A stretch of DNA of 64,000 bases from Crocinitomicaceae bacterium (GCA_002707155.1 PAME01000019.1:186001-250000); one strand, 5' to 3'; positions 1 to 8,841 are shown, numbered from the stretch's first letter. Notes: generated from the sequence alone by a model not told the origin. Program-made: numbers and translations.

Positions 1-162
1 CGTATTGGTTTGGCTGGGGAAAACCCATTTGAAGGCTCGCCCAATGATGTGCCTATTTCGAATATTTCGAGAGGTATTACACGCGATATCTTACAAATAA
101 TAGAAGAGGATCCGGCTAAAATTCCTCCAGCAATCGAGAATAAAAACGATGTTCAGTTGTAA
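1..162 (+). CDS. C-terminal end of a bestrophin-like anion channel (partial)
   Basis: The reading frame is open from base 1 and ends in TAA at 160-162, giving the last 53 residues of a protein whose start lies outside the window. The stretch ENPFEGSPNDVPISNISR followed by a short helix and a proline-rich tail resembles the C-terminal end of bacterial bestrophins (UPF0187), which typically carry NPF-x-DxP and an IxR(T/G)I element there. Bestrophins are pentameric inner-membrane anion channels. The transmembrane part is not visible, so the family call rests on this tail alone. Confidence 0.5.
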   Translation, partial: RIGLAGENPFEGSPNDVPISNISRGITRDILQIIEEDPAKIPPAIENKNDVQL

Positions 163-173
163 CTTTCAGATTA

Positions 174-1118
174 CTACCGAGCTAAACTAAGCAGCAAATC
201 AATCTCCTTGTTAATAATAGCCATTTCTATGCGTTCAGCTTCTAGCGCAATTTCGTCACTCTGTTTGTAGGCCTCAATTGGTTTTCCGTTGTGATTAGAT
301 TCCTTGTAAATGCTGGAAGCAAAGTCTCTGAAGAAGAATAGGTCGTCAAAGGTTTTTATGCGTTCCCAAAAATCACTCTTGATATCGTGTTTTGCAAGGT
401 GTTCTCGAATATCAGAAAGGTATACCCAAAACAATTCCTGATCTTTTCCATTAATTGCTGCCACTGGACAAATTCCAATGATCCGGGTTTCCATTTCCAT
501 TCGGTCCGTATCAAAAAAGACATCTTCTTTAATCTGGCAGCGAATAGGAGAGATGCTCTTGAATTTCTCTTGTTTGTATTCTAATTCATCAGTAAATTCA
601 TCATTTTGAGCGCTGTAGAGCTGAATTGAGTTTTTATCCGCTAGATCACAAAATAATTTGAACAATCTATCCTTCTTAAATAATTCCTCATTGTCAGTTT
701 CCTCAATGTTGCGCCAAACCCGTTTTGACCATTTTATGTTTTTCTGTTCGAACTCAAAATAGGGGATATAACCCGCATCGTTATATTGCAAATTATATGC
801 GGGCTCTGCTTCAGCTTGTTCTGGGAAAATTTGTCTGAATTGAAAAGGGGCATTGTACAATCGGTGCAAAACGAGCGTACCTGTAGAATCGTAAAGCTTC
901 CATTCTCCATATTTGAAACCATTGATGAGTTGACCTGTTGCTTTTGAATTTCCGTTTGAATACTTGGAAGAATAAGCTCCAGATAATCGACCTTTATTGA
1001 CAATGTATTCTGCTTGATAATCTATACTTATAAACGGCACATTTGTTTGACCATAACCCACACAGGTAATTAAAACTGAAAGTGAACTGAGAACAATATG
1101 CTTTAGTTGAATTTTCAT
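174..1118 (-). CDS. Secreted MORN-repeat protein with a GldN-like domain
   Basis: A 314-residue protein with a signal peptide at residues 1-23 ending in GYGQ. Residues about 45-90 hold MORN-type (GEWKLYD) antitoxin-like repeats. Residues about 125-285 resemble GldN/PorN, the periplasmic ring component of the type IX secretion/gliding motor: KWSKRVWR, then FDTDRMEMETRIIGICPV, LFWVYL, and a closing FDDLFFFRDFASSIYKESN that matches the family's FDDIFWKR...IYKESN end. No gldKLM genes are adjacent, so this is probably a paralogue and not the core GldN. It converges on the bestrophin-like gene with an 11-bp gap. The family call is mine from motifs; the role of the MORN part is unknown. Confidence 0.65.
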   Translation of the reverse strand: MKIQLKHIVLSSLSVLITCVGYGQTNVPFISIDYQAEYIVNKGRLSGAYSSKYSNGNSKATGQLINGFKYGEWKLYDSTGTLVLHRLYNAPFQFRQIFPEQAEAEPAYNLQYNDAGYIPYFEFEQKNIKWSKRVWRNIEETDNEELFKKDRLFKLFCDLADKNSIQLYSAQNDEFTDELEYKQEKFKSISPIRCQIKEDVFFDTDRMEMETRIIGICPVAAINGKDQELFWVYLSDIREHLAKHDIKSDFWERIKTFDDLFFFRDFASSIYKESNHNGKPIEAYKQSDEIALEAERIEMAIINKEIDLLLSLAR

Positions 1119-1204
1119 AGTTGTGGAATTTACCTGTCTTGAAAAAAATAATGTATCAGAAATTTCGAATAAAAACTAAAAATACGGTTTCTTGCAAACT
1201 CTTT

Positions 1205-1230
1205 AATCGTATTATTGCAATATAAAGATT
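1205..1230. promoter_or_regulatory. Candidate ArsR operator
   Basis: A 26-bp imperfect palindrome centred on TATTGCAATA, with AATC and GATT as its outer arms, ends 8 bp before the arsR ATG at 1239. ArsR/SmtB repressors bind this kind of dyad and autoregulate. The position and symmetry are seen; binding is inferred. Confidence 0.45.
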
Positions 1231-1238
1231 GAGTAATC

Positions 1239-1571
1239 ATGGGAATTACAAAAAGTAACCTCTTTTCTGAAGAACAAAACGCCTTAGCGAATGCATTAAA
1301 AGCACTTGGGCATCCTGCACGGGTTGCTATTCTGCAGCATTTGTTAAAAGCCAATGCCTGCATAAATGGTGACTTAGTTGAGGAAACTGGATTGGCTCAA
1401 GCTACAGTAAGTCAGCATCTCCGAGAATTAAAAGACTTGGGAATTATTCAAGGAACCATTGAAGGAGTTTCAGTGAGTTATTGTATTAATCCATTGCGTT
1501 GGAACGAAATAGCGGAATTACTCCAAGGATTATTTGATCAAATTAATTTACGTGGCGAAAGCTGCTGTTAA
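1239..1571 (+). CDS. arsR: ArsR-family metalloregulatory repressor
   Basis: A 110-residue winged-helix protein of the ArsR/SmtB family. The segment ALGHPARVAILQHL and the recognition helix GLAQATVSQHLRELKDLGI are typical. It is the first gene of an arsenic operon (arsR, DUF6428, arsenate reductase, acr3) and probably derepresses it when arsenite binds. The classic alpha-3 ELCVC site is absent; instead there is a single Cys near ANACING, one Cys in the wing (SYCINP) and a terminal SCC, so the arsenite site may be built differently. The ATG at 1239 follows a palindromic operator candidate. Confidence 0.9.
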   Translation: MGITKSNLFSEEQNALANALKALGHPARVAILQHLLKANACINGDLVEETGLAQATVSQHLRELKDLGIIQGTIEGVSVSYCINPLRWNEIAELLQGLFDQINLRGESCC

Positions 1572-1582
1572 AATATAAAACC

Positions 1583-2062
1583 ATGAAATTATCGGAATTA
1601 AAAAACAATTTAGAAGGATTAAAAGAAATCAAATTCCAATTGCCAAACGGTTCGTTTGTGGAATCTCACTTTCACGTTACTGAAGTAGGTGAAATCGAAA
1701 AACGCTTTATCGATTGTGGAGGAAAGCTAAGAAAGGAAACTACCGTTAACTTTCAATTGTGGTCTTCAATAGATTTCCATCACAGACTTGGTGCTCAAAA
1801 ATTGAATTCCATAATTGGACTTGCAGAAAAGCAATTATTGATAGGTGATTTTGAGATAGAAGTAGAGTATCAGCAAGACACCATCGGAAAATATGGGTTA
1901 GATTTTGATGCTCAAAACAGAACATTTAAGCTGACGCAGAAAAAAACCGATTGTTTGGCAAAGGAAGACTGTGGTATTCCGGTTACTAAAATCAAAACTA
2001 AACTTGCTGAATTGGTTTCAACTGAGAAAGGCTGTTGCACTCCAGGCGGTGGTTGCTGCTAA
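1583..2062 (+). CDS. DUF6428 family protein of the arsenic operon
   Basis: A 159-residue cytoplasmic protein with no signal peptide. The N-terminal segment (KFQLPNGSFVESHFHVTEVG, then FIDCGGKLR and NFQLWSS) matches DUF6428, a family found in arsenic operons of Bacteroidota. The C-terminus is cysteine-rich: DCLAKEDCG around residue 130 and a tail CCTPGGGCC. It lies 11 bp after arsR and ahead of the arsenate reductase. The histidines and cysteines suggest binding of arsenite or another soft metal, possibly as a chaperone to Acr3, but no function is established. Confidence 0.75.
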   Translation: MKLSELKNNLEGLKEIKFQLPNGSFVESHFHVTEVGEIEKRFIDCGGKLRKETTVNFQLWSSIDFHHRLGAQKLNSIIGLAEKQLLIGDFEIEVEYQQDTIGKYGLDFDAQNRTFKLTQKKTDCLAKEDCGIPVTKIKTKLAELVSTEKGCCTPGGGCC

Positions 2063-2076
2063 TATTACGCTATGCA

Positions 2077-2670
2077 ATGAATTTAGAAGTTACAATAGCG
2101 TCTTTAAAGACGCATAGCATAAGTGATAATAGAAAAGTGCTTTTACAGCCACTAATAGACTATGTCCAATTAAAAAAGGACAAAGACGAAACCGTTCGAT
2201 TAAATTTCATCTGCACACACAATTCGCGTAGAAGTCAAATGGCTCAAGTATGGGCATTTGTACTTTCAAACCATTTTGAACTTGAGGTTGATAGCTTTTC
2301 AGGTGGAGTTGAAGTAACGGAATTTTTTCCAGCGGCTGTAGAAGCTTTAAAAGCTTCAGGAATAGAAATAAATAGGGCAGGACCTACTTCTGCAAAATAT
2401 GAGGTTGAATACAAGAATCAATTACTGAGTTGTTTTTCCAAGCTTTACAATGATGCTGTAAATCCAAACAACGGTTTTGCTTCTGTAATGACATGTTCGG
2501 ATGCTGACCAAAACTGCCCAATAGTTTCTGGCGCAGAAAAACGAATTTCCCTGACCTATGAAGACCCAAAAGCCTTTGACGATTCACCCTTAAAACAAGA
2601 AATGTACAGATCACGTTCGCTACAAATAGCAGGGGAGTTGTACCACGTTTTTAAGGCTATTGCAGAATGA
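2077..2670 (+). CDS. arsC: Arsenate reductase, low-molecular-weight phosphatase type
   Basis: A 197-residue protein of the LMW protein tyrosine phosphatase fold. The P-loop CTHNSRRS at residues 46-53 holds the catalytic Cys46 and Arg52, and TYEDPKAFDDSP provides the general-acid Asp-Pro. Two further cysteines (TCSDADQNCP) could serve as resolving thiols. It reduces As(V) to As(III) for export. The frame stays open upstream to 2035 inside DUF6428, but the ATG at 2077, just after the DUF6428 stop, is the sensible start. Its stop overlaps the acr3 start by 4 bp (ATGA), so the two are translationally coupled. Confidence 0.88.
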   Translation: MNLEVTIASLKTHSISDNRKVLLQPLIDYVQLKKDKDETVRLNFICTHNSRRSQMAQVWAFVLSNHFELEVDSFSGGVEVTEFFPAAVEALKASGIEINRAGPTSAKYEVEYKNQLLSCFSKLYNDAVNPNNGFASVMTCSDADQNCPIVSGAEKRISLTYEDPKAFDDSPLKQEMYRSRSLQIAGELYHVFKAIAE

Positions 2671-3686
2671 AAGGCATTGGTTTTTTTGAAAAGTACCTTA
2701 CCATATGGGTGTTGCTGTGCATTGTTGCGGGCATTGCATTAGGAGCAATTGCAGGCGATGCTATTGAAATAATTTCAGACTTGGAAATTGCCCATGTAAA
2801 TATCCCCGTAGCACTTTTAGTTTGGTTGATGATTTATCCAATGATGGTTCAAATAGATTTTGGATCATTAAAAGAAGTAAGACAAAACGCAAAAGGATTG
2901 GGATTAACCTTGATCGTTAATTGGTTAATTAAGCCATTTACAATGGCTTTCTTCGCTTGGCTCTTTTTTGATCAATTATATTCCGCTTGGATTACTCCAG
3001 AGCAAGCAAATGAGTATATCGCTGGAGCAATTTTGCTTGGAGCAGCTCCATGTACTGCTATGGTTTTTGTCTGGTCCTATTTGACAAAAGGCGACGCTAA
3101 TTATACTTTGGTACAGGTGTCTGTGAATGATTTGGTCTTATTGGTTTTATTCGTTCCAATTGTGCAATTCTTACTTGGAATCACTGATTTTACTATTCCT
3201 TATGATGTACTGGTTACATCTGTGGTAGTGTATGTTGTTATACCATTGGCAGCTGGATACCTAACCAATAAATGGGCAATTCAAACCAAAGGAAAAGAGT
3301 GGTTCGAGCATAATTTTCTGCCCAAGCTAAAACCATTTTCCATCATCGCTTTGTTGTCGACCTTGGTATTGTTATTTGCTTTTCAGGGAAAACAAATTTT
3401 AAATCAGCCAGAAAATATTTTGTTGATTGCAATTCCCTTGACTATACAGACATACTTTATTTTCTTTCTTACTTGGTTCGTTGGGAAATATTTGAAACTC
3501 CATTACAACATTTGTGCACCTTCTTCTATGATAGGAGCGAGTAATTTTTTTGAATTGGCAGTTGCAGTGGCCATTGCTTTGTTTGGTTTAAACTCCGGAG
3601 CGGCATTAACTACTGTGGTTGGGGTATTGATAGAAGTGCCCATTATGCTTTCGCTGGTTGGAATTGCAAAGCGTTGGAAATATTGA
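2667..3686 (+). CDS. acr3: Arsenite efflux permease Acr3
   Basis: A 339-residue inner-membrane protein with about ten hydrophobic segments, the usual size for the Acr3/BART family. The signature GAAPCTAMVFVWSYLTKGD includes Cys129, the conserved cysteine needed for arsenite transport, and SSMIGASNFFELAVAVAI near the C-terminus is the second family signature. It exports As(III) using the proton gradient. It is the last gene of the ars operon and overlaps arsC by 4 bp. Confidence 0.93.
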   Translation: MKGIGFFEKYLTIWVLLCIVAGIALGAIAGDAIEIISDLEIAHVNIPVALLVWLMIYPMMVQIDFGSLKEVRQNAKGLGLTLIVNWLIKPFTMAFFAWLFFDQLYSAWITPEQANEYIAGAILLGAAPCTAMVFVWSYLTKGDANYTLVQVSVNDLVLLVLFVPIVQFLLGITDFTIPYDVLVTSVVVYVVIPLAAGYLTNKWAIQTKGKEWFEHNFLPKLKPFSIIALLSTLVLLFAFQGKQILNQPENILLIAIPLTIQTYFIFFLTWFVGKYLKLHYNICAPSSMIGASNFFELAVAVAIALFGLNSGAALTTVVGVLIEVPIMLSLVGIAKRWKY

Positions 3687-3789
3687 CTAGAAACTGTGCA
3701 AGATAAATTACATTTTAGGCTTCTTTAAATCTACCAACCCAAATGGAAAGGTTATTGTAAATACTTTTGAAACTTAAAGTACAGTTAAC

Positions 3790-4347
3790 ATGAATAAGAA
3801 ATATACACTCTTAGCATTATTGACAATATTTTTAATTGGAAGCGCATTCGTTTCTATTGAAAAAGCACCAAACAATTTTGTAGAAAAGCCAGCTTCTGAA
3901 GACAGTTCACCCGCCGAAGGGGAATTGAAATGGTATGTAGATCTAAATGAAGCGCAGGCAATTGCAAAACAAACAAACAAACCCATATTCGCTTTTTTTA
4001 CAGGAAGTGATTGGTGTGGCTGGTGCAAACGCTTGCAAGCAACAGTTTTTCATAAACCTTCATTTAAAGCATGGGCAAGCGAAAATGTGGTATTGTTAGA
4101 GTTGGATTTTCCACGAAGAAAACAATTGCCTGAAAATATTGCCGCTCAAAACAATCAGCTAAAAAACTTTTTTCAACCGAGAGGATATCCTACCATTTGG
4201 ATTTTTGATATGAACCTAAATTCAGAAGGCACACAATACGAAATCAATGCATTGGGTAACTTAGGCTACCCGAGCGGATCGCAACCCGGACAGGAGGACA
4301 AAAAGTTTATTGCTAATGCCGATCAGATTTTAGCGAAACGACAATAA
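3790..4347 (+). CDS. Exported thioredoxin-fold protein
   Basis: A 185-residue protein with an N-terminal hydrophobic segment (residues 5-22) acting as signal peptide or anchor, followed by a thioredoxin-like domain of the Thioredoxin_7/DUF255 type. The active site is WCGWC with Cys76 and Cys79, and RGYPT supplies the cis-proline. Family members act as periplasmic disulfide reductases. It stands alone: a TACTTTTG element resembling the Bacteroidota -7 box lies at 3762-3769, and a strong terminator follows. Confidence 0.85.
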   Translation: MNKKYTLLALLTIFLIGSAFVSIEKAPNNFVEKPASEDSSPAEGELKWYVDLNEAQAIAKQTNKPIFAFFTGSDWCGWCKRLQATVFHKPSFKAWASENVVLLELDFPRRKQLPENIAAQNNQLKNFFQPRGYPTIWIFDMNLNSEGTQYEINALGNLGYPSGSQPGQEDKKFIANADQILAKRQ

Positions 4348-4367
4348 ACAATACTCAATACTATTTG

Positions 4368-4395
4368 AAAAGGCTCGCAATGCGGGCCTTTTTTA
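4368..4395 (+). terminator. Rho-independent terminator of the thioredoxin gene
   Basis: A GC-rich stem AAGGCTCGC / GCGGGCCTT with a three-base loop, one mismatch and a T-rich tail, located about 20 bp after the stop of the exported thioredoxin gene. Confidence 0.85.
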
Positions 4396-4607
4396 TTTTA
4401 AGCAACTCGATTTGTGCTAAACGCTTGCTTTTCCAGTATGCAGGGTCATGCATTCAAAGTAGTGCCATGGTAAGTGACCAACCAAAAAGTGAGTTACAAG
4501 AGGAGTAAAAGCCCTTTGACTCGTATCAAACGAAAGTTCAGTGCTCAGCAATCGTCTTTTTTATATACTTTTCCTATTCAAAAGCACAACAATCAAAAAA
4601 TGAAACT

Positions 4608-5165
4608 ATGAAAAAAACAGTATTACTATCTTTGATTTTAGCACTTTTATTGGGTTGCAACAAGAATCCGAATAAAGAGGAGCGTATACAAAAACTTGAA
4701 ATTGAACTGAAAAAGTCTTCAGAAAAAATAAATGAACTGGAGCAAAAAATAGAATTGAAACAAACAACTACTAACAATAAAAAAGAAAACGATATGAATT
4801 TAGGAGCATTTTCAGTAAGCCTTAGTGTAAAAGACATTAAGGTATCAAAGGCATTTTACGAAAACCTGGGCTTTGTGCAATTGGGAGGCGATTTGGATCA
4901 GAACTATTTAATCATGAAAAATGAAAACTCAGTAATAGGTCTCTTCCAAGGTATGTTTGAAGGAAATATTTTGACCTTTAATCCAGGTTGGGACGAAAAT
5001 GGAAAAGAGACCGAAAATTTTGTCGACATTAGAAAAATTCAGCAAGAACTAAAAAGCAAGGAAATGGATATCGGTACCGAAATCGAGGAAGGAACCACTG
5101 GTCCTGCAAGTTTTATGACATCCGACCCAGACGGGAATGTAATTTTAATTGACCAACATAGGTAG
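4608..5165 (+). CDS. Lipoprotein with coiled coil and VOC (glyoxalase-like) domain
   Basis: A 185-residue protein. Residues 1-17 form a lipoprotein signal (LLLGC, Cys17), residues 20-55 a lysine/glutamate-rich coiled coil, and residues 64-185 a single VOC fold (FSVSLSVKDIKVSKAFYENLGF ... PDGNVILIDQHR). VOC proteins are normally soluble cytoplasmic enzymes; a membrane-tethered one is unusual. Met63 (4794) begins the domain exactly where stand-alone homologues start, so a second, cytoplasmic product from an internal start is possible. Substrate unknown. Confidence 0.75.
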   Translation: MKKTVLLSLILALLLGCNKNPNKEERIQKLEIELKKSSEKINELEQKIELKQTTTNNKKENDMNLGAFSVSLSVKDIKVSKAFYENLGFVQLGGDLDQNYLIMKNENSVIGLFQGMFEGNILTFNPGWDENGKETENFVDIRKIQQELKSKEMDIGTEIEEGTTGPASFMTSDPDGNVILIDQHR

Positions 5166-5316
5166 TAAGCTTAAACAAGAGTAGAGTAGGAAGCAGCGGT
5201 TTTTAAGGTAACAGAGAAAATAGGCGCAATAACTTCAATTTTAATTAATCTTTTTTCTTTCAAGTCATCAAAACTGAATTTTTTGCTTGTATTTGAGAAA
5301 AACAAACTCAGGTAAA

Positions 5317-5664
5317 ATGAAAAAAGCACTCCCTTACATTGCAATTATTGGCACTTCTGCCTTCATTGGTAATCTATTAGTAATCGGCCTTGGCTTGGGC
5401 ATGTATTGGCAAACATTAGAACCCATGGAGTTTATGCGGCAATTTGGCATTCAGTTTCCACTACTCTTAGCGCCAACAATGGGCATTTTACTCCCTGCTA
5501 TTATTGCTACAGTAGCCATGGTAATGAATACAAAAGGTCAGCCTGACGTTCGTAAAAATTGGGTAATTGCTTTGGTTGGTCTAATGATTGCCTGCACCAT
5601 AACCAGCTTAGCAGGAAATCAAATTTCTAGATTTGAATATGCCTATGAAAATTACTCTAACTAA
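5317..5664 (+). CDS. Small membrane protein of unknown function
   Basis: A 115-residue protein with three predicted membrane helices (about residues 5-28, 45-70 and 85-105). The frame is open from a TTG at 5287, but the ATG at 5317, beginning MKKALPYIAI, gives a normal start. No family recognised. It converges on trhO with a 20-bp gap. Confidence 0.6.
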   Translation: MKKALPYIAIIGTSAFIGNLLVIGLGLGMYWQTLEPMEFMRQFGIQFPLLLAPTMGILLPAIIATVAMVMNTKGQPDVRKNWVIALVGLMIACTITSLAGNQISRFEYAYENYSN

Positions 5665-5684
5665 TGCCTAGTTTAATCTAAACT

Positions 5685-6758
5685 TTACAACTTCCGCATA
5701 CCGGGCATTTTAGGAATTTCCTTATCACCTTCGTGTTTAAATTTTAGATGCGGAGATCGTCCTTTTTTAAAGATATTCTGACTCACTTTTTTGCCTTTGC
5801 GCAATTCCTTTTGCTTTTCCTCTGGTAGCTTTATAATCGATTGACATTCCGCTGAGCAAGTTCCTTCGTGTTCCTTTGCACAATCCTTACATTGTATAAA
5901 GAGTAGGTTACACGCTACGTTTTTACAGTTAACGTGTGTATCGCAGGGTATTCCGCATTGGTGGCATTGCGCAATTACTTCTTGACCAATGGTTTCTCCC
6001 AATCGTTCGTCAAACACAAAGTTTTTACCCTTGAATTTATTCTCCAGTTTTTCATCTTGAACTTCGTGGGCATATTTGATAATCCCACCTTCCAATTGGT
6101 AAACGTTTTTATAGCCTTTGTGTTTGTACCAAGCGCTGGCTTTTTCGCAACGAATACCACCAGTACAATACATCATGATGTTTTTGTCCTTGTGTTCTTC
6201 CATCATTTTGTCAATGACGTCTAGTGAAGAGGCAAAAGTGTCTACGTCTGGCGCAACGGCGCCATCAAAATAACCAACTTCACTTTCGTAATGGTTTCGC
6301 ATATCAATCAAAATAGAGTTGGGGTCTTCCATTAACTGGTTCCATTCTTTAGCATGTAAATGCTGACCTTTATTCGAAGAATCAAAGGATTTGTCCTCCA
6401 ATCCGTCAGCCAATATCTTGTCTCTTACCTTAATTACCAATTTGTAGAAGGACTTTCCATTGTCTTCCACAGCAAAATTGAGGCGTACATTTTCTAAGAA
6501 GCTAATGTCTTTTAAAGTAGCTACAAAAGCATTGAGGTGTTCGGTAGGAGTGGATAGTTGTGCATTAATGCCTTCTGTGGCAACGTGTACTCGGCCATAA
6601 ACGCCAATTTCGTCCCATTGGACATACAAATGATCTCTGAATAGTTCTAGATTCTTTACCGACGCATATTTGTAAAAGGAGATAGTGGTTCGCTCCTCGT
6701 CGCTAGCAAGTAATTGCTCTCTTAGAATCCTTTTGTCCACCTTGTTGTGCAATTTCAT
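5685..6758 (-). CDS. trhO: tRNA uridine(34) 5-hydroxylase TrhO
   Basis: A 357-residue rhodanese-related protein (YceA/UPF0176). It has an N-terminal acylphosphatase-like domain (residues about 22-115), a rhodanese domain with active-site loop CTGGIRC (Cys198, Cys204), and a cysteine-rich C-terminal zinc-binding segment (CHQCGIPC, CKDC, CSAEC). In Escherichia coli TrhO makes 5-hydroxyuridine at the wobble position of tRNAs, using prephenate-linked oxygen chemistry. Length and all motifs are intact. Single gene, transcribed toward the small membrane protein. Confidence 0.92.
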   Translation of the reverse strand: MKLHNKVDKRILREQLLASDEERTTISFYKYASVKNLELFRDHLYVQWDEIGVYGRVHVATEGINAQLSTPTEHLNAFVATLKDISFLENVRLNFAVEDNGKSFYKLVIKVRDKILADGLEDKSFDSSNKGQHLHAKEWNQLMEDPNSILIDMRNHYESEVGYFDGAVAPDVDTFASSLDVIDKMMEEHKDKNIMMYCTGGIRCEKASAWYKHKGYKNVYQLEGGIIKYAHEVQDEKLENKFKGKNFVFDERLGETIGQEVIAQCHQCGIPCDTHVNCKNVACNLLFIQCKDCAKEHEGTCSAECQSIIKLPEEKQKELRKGKKVSQNIFKKGRSPHLKFKHEGDKEIPKMPGMRKL

Positions 6759-6814
6759 GTTACAAACGAGTTGAATTAAGGGTTTTTATTTCCGTTTGCA
6801 AATGTAAATTTCTT

Positions 6815-7174
6815 TTATTTCTTTTTACTCGATTTAGCCAGTGGATTAAAAGCCAAACACAAGTCCATCCAACCTGCTAAATCATCTTCTAAGTCAATTC
6901 CTTCTTCTTGCACAAAAATGCAGCCGCGCATGGGTCTTCCAGTAAAGTCCATGGGTAAAACATTTTCTTTTTTCAATGCTTCTGGATAGGCCTCTTCACC
7001 AATTCGAGCCATAAGCAGTTGGCCATTCGTTTTTTTAGAAATGAGAATTCCACAGAGCATTTTATCATTCAACATAAAACACAAACCACCCATCATTTTG
7101 CGTGTTTCAAAACTTACGTTTTTTGAAAGTAAGTAGTTGCTTATGCGCTCTGCTGTGTATTCGTCGAATGCCAT
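6815..7174 (-). CDS. TfoX N-terminal domain protein
   Basis: A 119-residue protein matching the TfoX_N domain (ISNYLLSKNVSFETRKMMGGLCFMLNDKMLCGI ... RPMRGCIFV), ending in a lysine-rich tail. In gammaproteobacteria TfoX/Sxy activates competence genes with CRP, but stand-alone TfoX_N proteins of this length are common in Bacteroidota and have no known role there. It lies 56 bp upstream of trhO on the same strand. Confidence 0.85.
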   Translation of the reverse strand: MAFDEYTAERISNYLLSKNVSFETRKMMGGLCFMLNDKMLCGILISKKTNGQLLMARIGEEAYPEALKKENVLPMDFTGRPMRGCIFVQEEGIDLEDDLAGWMDLCLAFNPLAKSSKKK

Positions 7175-7342
7175 AATTTTATAAAATTACTACTAATGTT
7201 GACCTGTGTAAATGTAGTTTCATTTTGTGCTTAACGCAGAATACTTTAGTTACTCCACGTTTTAAAATTCGACTACTTATTAAAACAACACTTTTGAGTT
7301 ATTCACGAGTAAAGTGCTGATTATAAGTCAAAAACAGAACGC

Positions 7343-8614
7343 TTAGCCCAATATAAGTTTACTGCTTTTATGCAATTCTTCTCTATGAGCTGGATGTGCA
7401 ATACCTATGAGCAGTTGCACACGTTCTTCAATGCTTTTTCCATAAGGATAGGCAACCCCATATTCTGTAACAACATAGTGTACATGGGCTCGCGTTGTTA
7501 CTACTCCCGCGCCTTGCTTGAGAACGGGGACAATTTTAGAAGCGCCACGCTTTGTTGTTGAAGCTAATGCAATAATCGGTTTTCCTCCTTCAGAGAGTGA
7601 TGCTCCACGAATAAAGTCCATTTGACCTCCTACGCCAGAGTAGATTTTACTTCCAATTGAGTCGGCACAAATCTGTCCTGTAATGTCTATTTCTATAGCG
7701 CTGTTAATAGCGACAACTTTTGGATTCTTCTGAATCACTGAGGTGCTATTTACGTATTCAAAATCCAGCATTTGCACAATTGGGTTATCATCAATGAAAT
7801 CGTACAATTTTTTACTCCCGACCACAAAAGAAGAAACAATCATTCCGGGATGTTTCTTTTTGAGCGCGCCATTGATTACTCCTTTTTCTACCAAGGGCAA
7901 AACCCCGTCTGAGAACATTTCAGAATGAATTCCTAGGTTTTTATGATTTCCGAGCCAAGACAATACCGCATTCGGAATATCTCCAATACCCATTTGCAGG
8001 GTAGAACCATCTTCAATTAGTTCGCAAATGTGTTTTCCAATTGTTTTGTTTTCTTCGGTTAACGGAGCATTTAAGACCTCTGGCAGTGGTTTAGATTCCT
8101 CCACCTTGATATTTATTTCACTAATATGAATGATCCCAGCGCCGTGTGTTCTTGGCATGTGTTCATTTATTTGAGCAATTACAATTTTTGCACATTGGGT
8201 GGCTGCCAAGGATATATCTGCCGATGTGCCTAATGAACAATACCCGTGCTTGTCAGGAGGTGAAACGGATATTAACGCTACATCAATTGGAATAATTCCT
8301 TTTCTGAAAAGCGCAGGTACTTCGCTTAAAAACATGGGGATGTAACTGCCATTATCACACTGTACTACCTCTCTAGTATTTGACCCAACAAAGAAGGAAT
8401 TTATCTTGAAAGACGCTTTATACTCAATGTTGGTGTAAGGGGCAAGGCCTTCGGTATGTATCTGATAGATATTTACATCTCTCAATTCGGAATGGCGTTC
8501 CGTCATGGCTTGAATTAGGCTATGAGGCGCTGCTGCAGCAGAATGTATGAATACCTTGTCTTTGCTTTTTATATTCTTTACGGCTTCAATTGCTGTTTTA
8601 GTCATCGATTTCAT
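7343..8614 (-). CDS. Acetyl-CoA hydrolase/transferase family protein
   Basis: A 423-residue protein of the family I CoA-transferase type that includes 4-hydroxybutyrate CoA-transferase and acetyl-CoA hydrolase. Visible landmarks are the N-terminal VFIHSAAAAPHSLIQAM, the central LQMGIGDIPNAVL and IHSEMFSDG, and the C-terminal GVGGQMDFIRGA and EERVQLLIGIAHPAHRE. It moves CoA between short-chain acyl groups; substrates cannot be read from sequence. Intact and monocistronic. Confidence 0.88.
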   Translation of the reverse strand: MKSMTKTAIEAVKNIKSKDKVFIHSAAAAPHSLIQAMTERHSELRDVNIYQIHTEGLAPYTNIEYKASFKINSFFVGSNTREVVQCDNGSYIPMFLSEVPALFRKGIIPIDVALISVSPPDKHGYCSLGTSADISLAATQCAKIVIAQINEHMPRTHGAGIIHISEINIKVEESKPLPEVLNAPLTEENKTIGKHICELIEDGSTLQMGIGDIPNAVLSWLGNHKNLGIHSEMFSDGVLPLVEKGVINGALKKKHPGMIVSSFVVGSKKLYDFIDDNPIVQMLDFEYVNSTSVIQKNPKVVAINSAIEIDITGQICADSIGSKIYSGVGGQMDFIRGASLSEGGKPIIALASTTKRGASKIVPVLKQGAGVVTTRAHVHYVVTEYGVAYPYGKSIEERVQLLIGIAHPAHREELHKSSKLILG

Positions 8615-8718
8615 TTTTGGGAATTGTTCAAAATTAGTCTTGTGATGCAGTTGTTTTCTGATGTTTTTATGGACTGTGAATGTAGGATGATTTATTTTCT
8701 ACGTTTCAGTTTCAAGAA

Positions 8719-8841
8719 TTAAACTACTTCATATTCTGTAGCTTTCTTACTCAAAGAATTTTCAATTTCTAGTGCGTAACTAAGGTCAATAAATATGTCA
8801 ATAGCAGGGAAAGCAAATTGCAGAGCAGCTGAGTATGTAAT
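8719..8841 (-). pseudogene. Possible 40-codon gene relic
   Basis: The gap 8615-8946 contains no full gene. On the minus strand, codons ending in TAA at 8719-8721 read a protein-like sequence (QFAFPAIDIFIDLSYALEIE ... TEYEVV) with stops just upstream and no start codon. It may be the C-terminal remnant of a lost gene. Weak support: composition and codon use only. Confidence 0.25.

Noticed and set aside
5934-6224. Plus-strand frame opposite trhO
   Set aside because: Antisense shadow of the well-supported trhO coding sequence.
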